Of a stretch of 64,000 bases of DNA, positions 45,674 to 54,819 are shown one piece after another. Within the stretch, counting starts at the first letter, position 1, and each line of letters begins with the position of its first letter. A model generated the notes under the pieces. The model did not search any database and was not told the origin of the DNA. It saw nothing but the letters and a program-made list of their open reading frames with translations. The translations under genes and the position numbers were made by a program. Source of the stretch: an uncultured Isosphaeraceae bacterium (GTDB lineage: Bacteria > Planctomycetota > Planctomycetia > Isosphaerales > Isosphaeraceae); contig CAMFLR010000003.1 of the NCBI GenBank assembly GCA_945957605.1, positions 186,001 through 250,000 of the forward strand, written 5' to 3'.

Positions 45674-47115
45674 GTTCCCTCACGAACATGCAGCGCAAGA
45701 TTATCTTCGCGCTTGCAATTCTGATGCTGTTCGTCGCGATGTACCCGTACAAGGTCTTCCTCCACCGCGAGGCGGAGCGCCGGGACCTGGGTGAAGCGAC
45801 GATCGGTGAAGTCGATACCGGCAGCTTCATGCTCAAGCTCGCCCTCCTTGGTGGTGCCCGCGGTATCGCCGCGAACTACCTCTGGATGCGTGCCCGCGAA
45901 CTGCAGGTTATTCAGGACTGGGACAAGCTGAAGGCGACGGTGAATCTCATCACCAAGCTTCAGCCCCACTTCTTGCAGATCTGGACGTTCCAGGGCTGGA
46001 ATCTGGCGTACAACGTCTCGGTCGAGTGGGACGCCCCCGACGACAAGTACGAGTGGATCAAGCAGGGGATCAAGTTCCTCGAAGACGGTGTCGCCAAGAA
46101 TCAAAAGTCGCCTGACTTGATCTGGGACACGGCCTGGACCTACTACCACAAGATCGGCTTTGCCGACGAAGCGATCATCCTCCGTCGTCTTTTCTATGAC
46201 GACGTTGATGAATCGTTCAAGCGTGACCCGATCGACAACAACGTCTATCGCGACAACTTCCGCCTGGCGCGTGGCTGGTTCACCCGGTCGGTTCGCCTGG
46301 TCGACGAAGAAGGCGCGACCCGCCTTGGTAGTGGTATCGAGAAGGAAGTCGAGCACGTCGACGCTCCCGAGCAGCGCAAGGGACGTCCTGGTGACCTCGC
46401 GTTCCGTTCAATGCCCGCCCACTCGCAGACGCGTTATGCGGCAGGTCTCGAAAAGGAAAGCATGATCGGCATTCCCGCCCAGTTCGGCCAGGTTGCGTCG
46501 AACGAGTGGGAACAGGCGCTTCAGGAATGGCTAGTCTTCGGCCGGTTCCCCTACAACCAGCCGAACGACATTGTCGAGAACGGTAAGAGCATCAAGCAGA
46601 CGATTTTCATCGACGATGCGACCGACTTCCCGAAGATGGGTACTCTTCATCCCAACGTCGCTCACTGGGCGAATCGCTGGGCCGACCAGATGAACTATCC
46701 CTACTGGAAGGACCGTTGCTCAGCCGAAATGGACCGCGACGGTGTCGCGGCCCGCGAGCTCTTCTACGAAGGGACGAAGGCGTACAAGTCGGCCGACTTC
46801 CCGCTTGCGGTGAAGAAGTTCGAGGCTGGTCTGCGTCTCTGGGAAGAACTGCTCAAGCGGCACAAGCAGTATCGCGACGACGATTTGAACAAGAAGGACA
46901 CGGGCCTGATCGTCAAGCGTTACCGTCGCGCCTGCCAGCAGCTCGGCGTGCCGATGCCGACCACCACGCCGTTCATCGACCTGCTCAAGTACGTCGAGAA
47001 CGACAACACGGTCGACCCGTTCGACGCGCTCGAAATGACGTCGAAGGCCGCGACTGGCCCCGCCGCGACGACCGGTCCTGCCGGTGGTGCGCAGCAGGCG
47101 CCGAAGGCGAAGTAA
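45670..47115 (+). CDS. Membrane-anchored partner protein of the ABC exporter
   Basis: 481 residues. One N-terminal membrane segment (IIFALAILMLFVAMYPYKVF, about 10-29), then a helical body with TPR-like pairs, such as QPHFLQIWTFQGWNLAYNVS and LIWDTAWTYYHKIGFADEAI, and a low-complexity Ala/Gly/Thr tail. It starts inside the permease stop codon, so it is translationally coupled and surely part of the same system. No known domain; the helical repeats suggest a scaffold or adaptor on the outer face of the membrane. A strong terminator follows. Confidence 0.82.
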   Translation: MSSLTNMQRKIIFALAILMLFVAMYPYKVFLHREAERRDLGEATIGEVDTGSFMLKLALLGGARGIAANYLWMRARELQVIQDWDKLKATVNLITKLQPHFLQIWTFQGWNLAYNVSVEWDAPDDKYEWIKQGIKFLEDGVAKNQKSPDLIWDTAWTYYHKIGFADEAIILRRLFYDDVDESFKRDPIDNNVYRDNFRLARGWFTRSVRLVDEEGATRLGSGIEKEVEHVDAPEQRKGRPGDLAFRSMPAHSQTRYAAGLEKESMIGIPAQFGQVASNEWEQALQEWLVFGRFPYNQPNDIVENGKSIKQTIFIDDATDFPKMGTLHPNVAHWANRWADQMNYPYWKDRCSAEMDRDGVAARELFYEGTKAYKSADFPLAVKKFEAGLRLWEELLKRHKQYRDDDLNKKDTGLIVKRYRRACQQLGVPMPTTTPFIDLLKYVENDNTVDPFDALEMTSKAATGPAATTGPAGGAQQAPKAK

Positions 47116-47139
47116 CGATCGCTGAAGCCTGAAATCAAG

Positions 47140-47183
47140 CCGGGCTGGGATCTCCGCAACGAGGTTCCAGCCCGGTTCGCTTT
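47140..47183 (+). terminator. Rho-independent terminator of the ABC exporter operon
   Basis: CCGGGCTGG (47140-47148) pairs exactly with CCAGCCCGG (47167-47175), followed by TTCGCTTTT. Confidence 0.88.
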
Positions 47184-47289
47184 TGGCCATCGCACCAAAA
47201 CGCATGGTCATCGCGGTGGTAGTTGCCTACACTAAGGCAACGAAAGACGGCTTCGCACAGATTCACCAACGAGTAAGAAGACCTCTATC

Positions 47290-48147
47290 ATGACTGCGTC
47301 CAGCACCACAGAGCGTCGGGATATTCGTGTCGGTCACAGCCCCGACTCCGATGACGCGTTCATGTTTTACGCCCTGACACACGACAAGCTCGACAATAAC
47401 GGCCTGCATTTCGTCCACCAGCTCGAAGACATCGAAACACTGAACCGTCGCGCTTTGAACGGCGAGCTCGAAGTCTCGGCCATCAGCATTCACGCGTTCG
47501 CCCATCTCGTCGACAAATACGCTTTGCTCGCCAGCGGTTGCAGCATGGGCGATAAGTACGGCCCGATGCTCATCACCCGCACGCCGATGACGCTCGACGA
47601 CATCAAGGGGAAGACGATCGCGATCCCCGGCACGCTCACGACTGCCTATCTCGCGCTTCAGCTCTGCCTGGGCCGCGACGTGAAGGTGCAGGTGATGCCG
47701 TTCGACCAAATTCTCCCCGCCGTCGCCGATGGTAAGGTCGAAGTCGGCCTCATCATTCACGAGGGGCAGCTTTACTACGAGTCGAAGGGCCTGCACAAGG
47801 TCATCGACCTCGGTCAGTGGTGGTTCGAGCAGACCGGCTTGCCGCTGCCGCTGGGCGGAAACGTCGTCCGCCGCGACCTCGGCCAGCCGCTCGTCGACGA
47901 CATTGCCCGCCTGATCAAGGGAAGCATCCAGTACGCTCTCGATCATCGCGAGGAAGCGCTCAATTACGCGCTCAAGTACGCTCGCGACCTCGATCCGGCG
48001 CTGGCCGATCGTTTCGTCGGCATGTACGTGAATGAGTGGACGGTTGACTACGGCCCCCGCGGTCGCGAGGCGGTCCGCACGCTGCTCGCCAGGGCAGCTG
48101 AAGCCGGCATCATTCCGGAGCCGGTTGACGTGCAATTCGTCGGCTAA
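47290..48147 (+). CDS. mqnD: 1,4-dihydroxy-6-naphthoate synthase MqnD (futalosine menaquinone pathway)
   Basis: 285 residues with a periplasmic-binding-protein-like fold. MqnD turns cyclic dehypoxanthinylfutalosine into 1,4-dihydroxy-6-naphthoate. Signatures: VGHSPDSDDAFMFYAL near the N-terminus, LEVSAISIHAFAH, LITRTPMTLDDIKGKTIAIP, GTLTTAYLALQL and VGLIIHEGQLYY. Length is normal. It is single, flanked by terminators on both sides, so transcribed alone; mqnA, B and C are elsewhere. Its presence says that menaquinone is made by the futalosine route. Confidence 0.93.
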   Translation: MTASSTTERRDIRVGHSPDSDDAFMFYALTHDKLDNNGLHFVHQLEDIETLNRRALNGELEVSAISIHAFAHLVDKYALLASGCSMGDKYGPMLITRTPMTLDDIKGKTIAIPGTLTTAYLALQLCLGRDVKVQVMPFDQILPAVADGKVEVGLIIHEGQLYYESKGLHKVIDLGQWWFEQTGLPLPLGGNVVRRDLGQPLVDDIARLIKGSIQYALDHREEALNYALKYARDLDPALADRFVGMYVNEWTVDYGPRGREAVRTLLARAAEAGIIPEPVDVQFVG

Positions 48148-48192
48148 GTTCACGGTTCAGGCGCTGGATCGACGAATTCAAGGATTTCTAAA

Positions 48193-48230
48193 CGGGGCTG
48201 GCCCTGGATTTCCGGGTCGGCCCCGTTTCG
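48193..48230 (+). terminator. Rho-independent terminator after mqnD
   Basis: A 12-base-pair stem, 48193-48204 with 48214-48225 (two G-U pairs, nine-base loop), followed by TTTCGTT. A TATACT -10-like box at 48232-48237 follows at once and may belong to acnA. Confidence 0.85.
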
Positions 48231-48325
48231 TTATACTAGGGCTCCTCTTCAGAGATGCCGAGCCGTTGACCGGTCCGCCCCACGACGGGCGATATGTCTG
48301 TACCCCAGGTTAGGTTAGACAACCC

Positions 48326-51022
48326 ATGCCCAACAGTTTCCAGTCGCTCGCTACGCTCAAGGTTGACGATCGCAGCTTCCGGTATCACCGGCTCGAAGCT
48401 CTCGCCGCGAAGGGCGTGAATCTCGCTCGGCTCCCGTTTTCGCTCAAGATCCTCCTCGAAAACCTGCTGCGTAACGAAGACGGCGTAACCGTCACCGAAG
48501 CCGACATCACCGCGCTCGCGAACTGGGACGCCAAGGCGATCCCAAGCAACGAAATCGCCTTCCGCCCGAGTCGCGTGCTGCTTCAGGACTTCACCGGCGT
48601 TCCCGCGGTCGTCGACCTCGCCGCGATGCGCGACGCCATGGAACGGATGGGCGGCGATCCCAAGAAGATCAATCCCCTCCAGCCGGTTGAGCTCGTCATC
48701 GACCACTCGGTGCAGGTCGACGAAGCCGGCACGGCGATGGCCTTCCTGAACAACGCCGAGCTGGAATTCGTCCGCAATCGCGAGCGTTATGCCTTCCTCC
48801 GCTGGGGCCAGACGGCGTTCCGCAACTTCAAAGCGGTCCCGCCCGATACCGGCATCGTCCACCAGGTCAATCTCGAATACCTTGCCCGGGTTGTGTTTAC
48901 GTCGACCGACATCGAAGGTCACGAGAACGATCCCGAGCCGTTTGCCTATCCCGACACCCTCGTCGGTACCGACTCGCACACGACGATGATCAACGGCCTT
49001 GGCGTCCTGGGATGGGGCGTCGGCGGCATCGAGGCTGAAGCGGCCATGCTCGGCCAGCCGGTGTCGATGCTTGTGCCGCAGGTTGTCGGCTTCAAGCTTT
49101 CGGGCACGCTCAAGGAAGGCGCAACGGCGACCGACCTCGTGCTCACCGTCACCGAAATGCTTCGCAAGAAGGGCGTAGTCGGCAAGTTCGTCGAGTTCTA
49201 CGGCCCCGGTCTCGCGACCCTGCCGCTGGCGGACCGGGCGACGATCGCCAACATGGCCCCCGAATATGGCGCCACGTGCGGTATCTTCCCGATCGATGCC
49301 GAGACGATTCACTTCCTCGAGCTTTCCGGCCGGCCGGCCAAGCTGATCAAGCTGGTCGAGACTTACGCCAAGGCGCAGGGCTTCTTCCATACGGCCGATA
49401 CGCCCGAAGCCGAATATTCCGACACGCTCGAACTCGACCTGTCGACCGTCGAACCGTGCATGGCGGGCCCCAAGCGTCCGCAAGATCGCGTGGCACTTGG
49501 TGCTGCGAAGGAGTCGTTCAACAAGGCGTTGAACGGCATGGTCGCGAACAAGCCTGGCACCAAGCCCAACACGCAGGACCTGGTCGATCACGGCTCGGTC
49601 GTGATCGCGGCCATCACGAGCTGCACCAACACCTCGAACCCGTCGGTCATGATCGCCGCCGGCTTGCTCGCCAAGAAAGCGGTCGACAAGGGTTTGAGCA
49701 CCAAACCCTGGGTTAAGGCCAGCCTGGCCCCTGGCTCGAAGGTTGTGACCGACTATCTCGCCGACGCCGGGCTGACTCCTGCGCTCGACGCCCTCAAGTT
49801 CAACCTCGTCGGCTACGGCTGCACGACCTGCATCGGCAACTCGGGTCCGCTGCCGGCCGAGATCTCGAAGGCGATCCAGACCGACGACCTCGTCGCGGTC
49901 GCCGTGCTTTCGGGTAACCGTAACTTTGAAGGCCGTGTGAATGCCGATGTCCGGGCGAACTACCTCGCCTCACCGCCGCTCGTCGTAGCCTACGCCCTCG
50001 CCGGCACGATGAACATCGACCTGCTGACCGAGCCACTCGGTAACGACCAGAGCGGTAACCCGGTTTTTCTCAAGGACATCTGGCCGACGCAGCACGAAGT
50101 GGCCGATGCGGTGTCGAAGTCGGTCCGCGTCGAGATGTTCCAGAAAGAATATGGCGAGGTCTTCCAGGGTGACGAGCGCTGGAACTCGCTCGAAGTGCCG
50201 ATTGGCGACCTGTTCAAGTGGGACGACAGCTCGACGTATGTCAAGCACCCACCTTACTTTGTGGACATGCCCCCGACACCGCCGCCCGTTGTCGAGATCA
50301 AGGGCGCTCGCGCCCTGGCCGTGCTCGGTGATAGCATCACGACCGACCATATTTCGCCCGCTGGCTCGATCAAAACGAACGGCCCGGCTGGTAAGTATCT
50401 GACTTCGCACGGCATTGCAGTCGCCGACTTCAATTCGTACGGGTCGCGTCGCGGCAATCACGAGGTGATGGTCCGCGGCACGTTCGCGAACATTCGCCTC
50501 AAGAATCGGCTCGCTCCAGGCACTGAAGGTGGCGTCACCCGCCACCTGCCGGACGGCGAAGTGATGTCAATCTTCGACGCGTCGGAGCTGTACAAGGCCG
50601 ACGGCGTGCCGCTGATCATTCTCGCTGGCAAGGAATACGGCTCGGGTTCGTCGCGCGACTGGGCGGCCAAGGGGCCGAAGTTGCTAGGAATCAGCGCGGT
50701 GATTGCGGAAAGCTACGAGCGAATCCACCGCTCGAACCTCGTCGGAATGGGGATTTTGCCGCTCCAATTCCATGCGGGCGACACGGCCGAAAGCCTCGGG
50801 CTTACGGGTGAAGAAGTCTTTAGTATTGAAGGACTTCCGGCGATTCTCGCCAGCAATCTCTCGGGGGATCGTGACGTTACTGTGGTGGCACAGCCGGCGA
50901 GTGGCGAGGCCAAGCAGTTCTCGGCGACGGTCCGGATCGACACGCCTCAAGAGATTCGTTACTATGAACACGGCGGGATTTTGCCGTACGTTCTCCGGCA
51001 GCTTCTCGCCGATAAGGGTTAA
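48326..51022 (+). CDS. acnA: Aconitate hydratase AcnA
   Basis: 898 residues, aconitase A/IRP1 type; interconverts citrate and isocitrate. The [4Fe-4S] ligands are visible in [13 protein letters not shown] (first Cys) and [13 protein letters not shown] (pair). Other family parts: [63 protein letters not shown] and the swivel-domain [16 protein letters not shown]. No good ribosome site precedes the ATG. It leads into the PDH genes after 319 bases. Confidence 0.97.
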   Translation: MPNSFQSLATLKVDDRSFRYHRLEALAAKGVNLARLPFSLKILLENLLRNEDGVTVTEADITALANWDAKAIPSNEIAFRPSRVLLQDFTGVPAVVDLAAMRDAMERMGGDPKKINPLQPVELVIDHSVQVDEAGTAMAFLNNAELEFVRNRERYAFLRWGQTAFRNFKAVPPDTGIVHQVNLEYLARVVFTSTDIEGHENDPEPFAYPDTLVGTDSHTTMINGLGVLGWGVGGIEAEAAMLGQPVSMLVPQVVGFKLSGTLKEGATATDLVLTVTEMLRKKGVVGKFVEFYGPGLATLPLADRATIANMAPEYGATCGIFPIDAETIHFLELSGRPAKLIKLVETYAKAQGFFHTADTPEAEYSDTLELDLSTVEPCMAGPKRPQDRVALGAAKESFNKALNGMVANKPGTKPNTQDLVDHGSVVIAAITSCTNTSNPSVMIAAGLLAKKAVDKGLSTKPWVKASLAPGSKVVTDYLADAGLTPALDALKFNLVGYGCTTCIGNSGPLPAEISKAIQTDDLVAVAVLSGNRNFEGRVNADVRANYLASPPLVVAYALAGTMNIDLLTEPLGNDQSGNPVFLKDIWPTQHEVADAVSKSVRVEMFQKEYGEVFQGDERWNSLEVPIGDLFKWDDSSTYVKHPPYFVDMPPTPPPVVEIKGARALAVLGDSITTDHISPAGSIKTNGPAGKYLTSHGIAVADFNSYGSRRGNHEVMVRGTFANIRLKNRLAPGTEGGVTRHLPDGEVMSIFDASELYKADGVPLIILAGKEYGSGSSRDWAAKGPKLLGISAVIAESYERIHRSNLVGMGILPLQFHAGDTAESLGLTGEEVFSIEGLPAILASNLSGDRDVTVVAQPASGEAKQFSATVRIDTPQEIRYYEHGGILPYVLRQLLADKG

Positions 51023-51341
51023 GGCTGACCCAGAAGAGGGTGTTGTGCCCCCGCCGACACCCTCGCAGACCGGCCTGGCGTGATGCCGGGTCACCTTCGT
51101 GGACAGGCTGCGAACCGAATTTGTCGCGGACCCGCCTGGATTGAACTCCCCGATTTTCGGTAAGCTATACCATTTCTTCGGATTATTACGTGGGGGCCGT
51201 CTCTTTCCCAGACGCCCACGGTTGTCCTTCGACCCGCCTGATAGCTCGACTGAATCGCGGGCTTTTTCTCAAGACGCCGCGCCGGCGAGTTCCCCTTCGC
51301 TCGAATTCCCCGGCCCAGAACATGAGCAGGAGTTGGCGTTC
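51023..51341. promoter_or_regulatory. acnA-pdhA intergenic region with hairpin and candidate promoter
   Basis: 319 bases without a gene. GAGGGTGT-N13-ACACCCTC (51036-51064) forms a stem without U-tract just after acnA. A possible promoter is TTGAAC (51141-51146) and TATACC (51166-51171) with a 19-base spacer, giving a leader of about 170 bases before pdhA. Both are tentative. Confidence 0.35.
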
Positions 51342-52352
51342 ATGGCCCAAACGACGACGGAAGCCAAGCCCGCGGTAACACGAAACCAGGCCGTCGGTTG
51401 GTTGCGACAGATGCTGCTGATCCGCCGCTTCGAGGAACAGTCCGCGAAGCTCTACCAGCAGCAGAAAATTTGGGGCTTCTGCCACCTTTATAGCGGTCAG
51501 GAAGCGGTCGCCGTTGGTTCGATCGGCGTCCTCCGCGAAGATGACTACGTTTTCACCGCCTATCGTGACCACGGTCACGCGATCGCGCGTGGCATGGACC
51601 CGAAGGCCGGTATGGCTGAAATGCTCGGCAAAGCCCCCGGTTGCTCGAAGGGCAAGGGCGGCTCGATGCACTTCTTCGACGCCGAGAAGGGCTTCATGGG
51701 CGGCCACGCCATCGTCGGCAGCCACATCCCGCTCGCCGCAGGCGTCGCCTTCGCCACCAAGTACAAGGGCGGCGATCAGGTCACGCTCTGCTACTTCGGC
51801 GACGGTGCGATGGACCAGGGTGCACTCCACGAGGCGTTCAACATCGCCAGCCTCTGGAAGCTGCCGGTTATCTACATCGTTGAAAACAATCTCATGTCGA
51901 TGGGTACCCACCTCCATCGCCACTCCTGGACGACCGAGCTGACCCTTCGCGGTGGTCCGGCGTACGGCATGCCCGGAACCCGCGTCGACGGCAACGACAT
52001 CGAGGAAATGGCTCGCGTAACCCGCGAGGCGATCCGTCGTGCCCGCGCTGGCGAAGGGCCGAGCTTCATCGAAGCGATGACCTATCGCTTCCGCGGCCAC
52101 TCGATGAGCGACCCGATGAAGTACCGCAGCAAGGAAGAGGCCGATAAGGCCAAAGAAGGCGATCCGATCGTTCTCTACGAGAGCCTTCTGCGCGATCGCG
52201 GCTGGATCGACGAGGCGACGCTTCAGGAAATGCACGAAAAGGTGAAGGCCGAGGTTGAGGAGGCGATCGAGTTCGCCGAAACGGCCCCCGAACCTTCGCT
52301 CGACACGCTCTATCAGGATATTACCGTCGCCCCTTACATTCCGCAGGAGTGA
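51342..52352 (+). CDS. pdhA: Pyruvate dehydrogenase E1 component, alpha subunit
   Basis: 336 residues; with E1 beta decarboxylates pyruvate using thiamine diphosphate. TPP-binding motif GDGAMDQGALHEAFNIASLW, then VIYIVENNLMSMGT; also RRFEEQSAKLYQQQKIWGFC, HLYSGQEAVAVG, YRDHGHAIARG and YRFRGHSMSDP with the phosphorylation-loop type sequence. The ATG at 51342 follows AGGAG by ten bases; the frame is open to 51099 but family similarity starts here. pdhB follows nine bases on. Confidence 0.96.
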   Translation: MAQTTTEAKPAVTRNQAVGWLRQMLLIRRFEEQSAKLYQQQKIWGFCHLYSGQEAVAVGSIGVLREDDYVFTAYRDHGHAIARGMDPKAGMAEMLGKAPGCSKGKGGSMHFFDAEKGFMGGHAIVGSHIPLAAGVAFATKYKGGDQVTLCYFGDGAMDQGALHEAFNIASLWKLPVIYIVENNLMSMGTHLHRHSWTTELTLRGGPAYGMPGTRVDGNDIEEMARVTREAIRRARAGEGPSFIEAMTYRFRGHSMSDPMKYRSKEEADKAKEGDPIVLYESLLRDRGWIDEATLQEMHEKVKAEVEEAIEFAETAPEPSLDTLYQDITVAPYIPQE

Positions 52353-52361
52353 CCGCGTCTC

Positions 52362-53342
52362 ATGGCCGTACTTCAGTATCGCGAAGCGCTCAGGCAGGCG
52401 ATGGTCGAGGAGATGGAACGCGACGACCGCGTCTTCCTGATGGGCGAAGAGGTTGCCGAATATAACGGCGCCTACAAGGTCAGCCAGGGTATGCTCGACC
52501 AGTTCGGTCCCAAGCGAATCATTGACACGCCGATCTCCGAAAACGGCTTCGCCGGCATCGGCATCGGCGCGGCGATGGTCGGCCTCCGGCCCATCGTCGA
52601 GTTCATGACCTTCAGCTTCAGCTACGTCGCCTTCGACCAGCTCGTGAACAACGCCGCCAACATGCGCTACATGAGCGGCGGCCAGTTCTCGGTGCCGATC
52701 GTCTTCCGCGGCAATTGCGGCATCGCCGGCTCGCTGGGCGCGACCCACTCGCATCGCCCCGAGGCGCTTTATGCCCACATTCCGGGGCTGACGGTCGTCA
52801 TGCCGTCGACACCGGCCGACGCCAAGGGCTTGCTCAAGGCGGCGATCCGCAGCGACGATCCCGTGATTTTCATCGAGCATGAAAATCTGCTCGGCGATAA
52901 GGGCGAAGTGCCCGACGACAAGGATTTTGTCGTGCCGATCGGCAAGGCCGACGTCAAGCGTCCCGGCAACGACGTGACGCTCATCACCTACTCGCGCATG
53001 CTCAAGGTCACGCTCGCCGCTGCTGAGAAGCTCGCGGAAGATGGGATCGATGCCGAGGTGATCGACCTGCGTTCGATCCGTCCCCTCGACCTCGACACGC
53101 TGGTCGCCTCGGTGACCAAGACTCACCGCGCGGTGATCATTGAAGAAGACTGGCCGTATTGCGGCGTGGGTGCCGGCATTTCCGACCGGATCATGCAGGT
53201 CGCGTTCGACGAGCTCGATGCGCCGATCCGTCGCGTGACGGCCAAGGACACGCCGATTCCGTACACCCGCGTGCTCGAAGCGGCAACTCTGCCCGACGTG
53301 GCCAAGATCGTCGCCCAGGTACGCGACGTTCTGTATCGTTGA
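52362..53342 (+). CDS. pdhB: Pyruvate dehydrogenase E1 component, beta subunit
   Basis: 326 residues. Seen: YREALRQAMVEEMERDDRVF, LMGEEVAEYNGAYKVSQGM, DTPISENGFAGIGIGAAM, RPIVEFMTFSF, GATHSHRPEALYAHIPGL and DLRSIRPLD, all typical. Follows pdhA closely. After its stop comes a terminator-like hairpin before pdhC. Confidence 0.96.
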   Translation: MAVLQYREALRQAMVEEMERDDRVFLMGEEVAEYNGAYKVSQGMLDQFGPKRIIDTPISENGFAGIGIGAAMVGLRPIVEFMTFSFSYVAFDQLVNNAANMRYMSGGQFSVPIVFRGNCGIAGSLGATHSHRPEALYAHIPGLTVVMPSTPADAKGLLKAAIRSDDPVIFIEHENLLGDKGEVPDDKDFVVPIGKADVKRPGNDVTLITYSRMLKVTLAAAEKLAEDGIDAEVIDLRSIRPLDLDTLVASVTKTHRAVIIEEDWPYCGVGAGISDRIMQVAFDELDAPIRRVTAKDTPIPYTRVLEAATLPDVAKIVAQVRDVLYR

Positions 53343-53379
53343 TTTGCTGATGTTTTGACACGATTGTCGCCTTCACCCC

Positions 53380-53426
53380 GGGGGACTGGCCCACTTGCCG
53401 TGATGGCCGCCCCCTTTTGATTTTTT
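53380..53426 (+). terminator. Terminator-like hairpin inside the PDH operon, between pdhB and pdhC
   Basis: GGGGG (53380-53384) and GGCC (53388-53391) pair with GGCC (53405-53408) and CCCCC (53410-53414) around a 13-base loop, with a small internal loop, and TTTTGATTTTTT follows directly. This has both parts of an intrinsic terminator yet lies within the operon, ending just before the pdhC ribosome site. Confidence 0.72.
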
Positions 53427-53440
53427 CGGAGATGAGTCCC

Positions 53441-54715
53441 GTGCCGATCTCGGTAACCATGGGGGCCGTCAGCCCGACGATGACCAGCGGGCACGTCGTG
53501 GAGTGGAAGGTCAAGGTCGGCGACACCGTCAAGGAAGGCGACACGATCGCCGACGTGCAGACGGACAAGGCCGTCATGCCGCTCGAGTCGTTCGACGAAG
53601 GAACCGTGGCCGGCTACCTCGTCGAAATCGGTCAGGAAGTTGCCATCGGCGCGCCGGTGCTCCTGCTCGCCAAGAAGGGCGAGGACGTGAAGGCCGTGGC
53701 CGCCGGTGCGACCAAGTCGGCCGCCGCTCCTACCGCCGCCAAGCCCGCACAAGCTGAAAACGCCGCTCCGGCCCCATCGGCCAACGGCCAGGAACCCGCT
53801 GCCGCCCCCGCGCACGAGCATGTTGAAGCGGCCGCTGGTGGTCGCGTGAAGTCGACCCCGCTGGCCCGCAAGGTGGCCGCCGCCGAAAAGGTCGACATCG
53901 CTCAGGTGAAGGGATCTGGCCCTGGCGGCCGCGTGATTCGCGAGGACGTCGATTCGTTCCTCAAGACGCGCACGTCGCCCCCCGCTGCCGCATCGAAGCC
54001 CGCTGCCGCCGCTGGCCGGCCCGCTCCGGCCGATACGGTCGTCAAGCTGAACCGGATGCAGACCACGATCGCCGCGCGGATGACCGAAGCGAAGCGCGTC
54101 GCCCCCGATATTCACGTGACTGTGGATATTCGCATCGATCAACTCGTCGCCATTCGCGAACGGCTGAACAACAGCCTGTCGAAGGAAAAGATCAAGCTTT
54201 CCGTCGGTGATTTCGTCACCAAGGCCGTGGGCGTGGCTCTTCGCCGTCATCCCGTAGTCAACTCGACGTTTGACGGCGAAACCCTCACGCGTCGCGGCGA
54301 GGTGAACGTCGGCATCGCTGTGGCCTTGCCCGACGGTCTGATCGTGCCGGTGCTCAAGAACGCCGACCAGCTTGGCCTGAAGGACATTCGCACCGGTAGC
54401 GAGGCTCTCTACGAAGCGGCCCGGTCGAACAAGCTGACGGCCGCACAGATGAACGGCGGCACATTCACGATCAGCAACCTCGGCATGTTTGGTGTCCGCG
54501 AGTTCGACGCGATTTTGAACCTGCCGCAGGTGGGCATTCTCGCCGTTGGCGCTGCTGAGAAACGCCCGGTGGTTGAAGGCGACAAGCTGGTCGTCGGCAC
54601 GATGATGACCGTGACGCTCACCGCCGACCACCGCGTGGTGAATGGTGCCGATGCCGCCGAGTTCCTCCGCACGCTCAAGGGCCTGCTCGAAGAACCGGCG
54701 ACGATGCTGCTCTAA
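53441..54715 (+). CDS. pdhC: Dihydrolipoamide acetyltransferase (PDH E2)
   Basis: About 424 residues. One lipoyl domain (1-80; lipoyl Lys in VQTDKAVMPLES), an Ala/Pro-rich linker, an E3/E1-binding domain (STPLARKVAAAEKVDIAQVK, GSGPGGRVIREDV), a second Ala-rich linker and the catalytic domain ending VTLTADHRVVNGADAAEFLR. The catalytic H-x-x-x-D-G is H-x-x-x-N-G here. GGAG touches the ATG at 53432 but stands nine bases before GTG at 53441, which also gives the family N-terminus MPISVTM; the GTG is therefore preferred. Confidence 0.94.
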   Translation: MPISVTMGAVSPTMTSGHVVEWKVKVGDTVKEGDTIADVQTDKAVMPLESFDEGTVAGYLVEIGQEVAIGAPVLLLAKKGEDVKAVAAGATKSAAAPTAAKPAQAENAAPAPSANGQEPAAAPAHEHVEAAAGGRVKSTPLARKVAAAEKVDIAQVKGSGPGGRVIREDVDSFLKTRTSPPAAASKPAAAAGRPAPADTVVKLNRMQTTIAARMTEAKRVAPDIHVTVDIRIDQLVAIRERLNNSLSKEKIKLSVGDFVTKAVGVALRRHPVVNSTFDGETLTRRGEVNVGIAVALPDGLIVPVLKNADQLGLKDIRTGSEALYEAARSNKLTAAQMNGGTFTISNLGMFGVREFDAILNLPQVGILAVGAAEKRPVVEGDKLVVGTMMTVTLTADHRVVNGADAAEFLRTLKGLLEEPATMLL

Positions 54716-54729
54716 AATCTTGCGAACCT

Positions 54730-54784
54730 CGGTCCGGGCCTGCGGCGAATCAATGATCGCCCTCGTGCCCGGACCGTTTCGTTT
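54730..54784 (+). terminator. Terminator hairpin between pdhC and lpdA
   Basis: CGGTCCGGGC (54730-54739) pairs exactly with GCCCGGACCG (54767-54776); the loop can pair further (GGCGA with TCGCC). TTTCGTTTC follows. It may lower or end transcription before lpdA. Confidence 0.8.
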
Positions 54785-54819
54785 CATCCAACTCTCGCGC
54801 AACTGGTGGGAAGGACATC

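Noticed and set aside
48236..49591. 451-codon minus-strand frame opposite acnA
   Set aside because: Antisense of aconitase; no ribosome site or family features.
51186..53126. 646-codon open frame on the minus strand opposite pdhA and pdhB
   Set aside because: Spans two clear E1 genes in antisense, His/Arg/Val-rich without domains; a codon-usage shadow.
53123..54802. 559-codon open frame on the minus strand opposite pdhC
   Set aside because: Antisense of the E2 gene, Gly/Arg/His-rich over the Ala/Pro linker; composition explained by the real gene.
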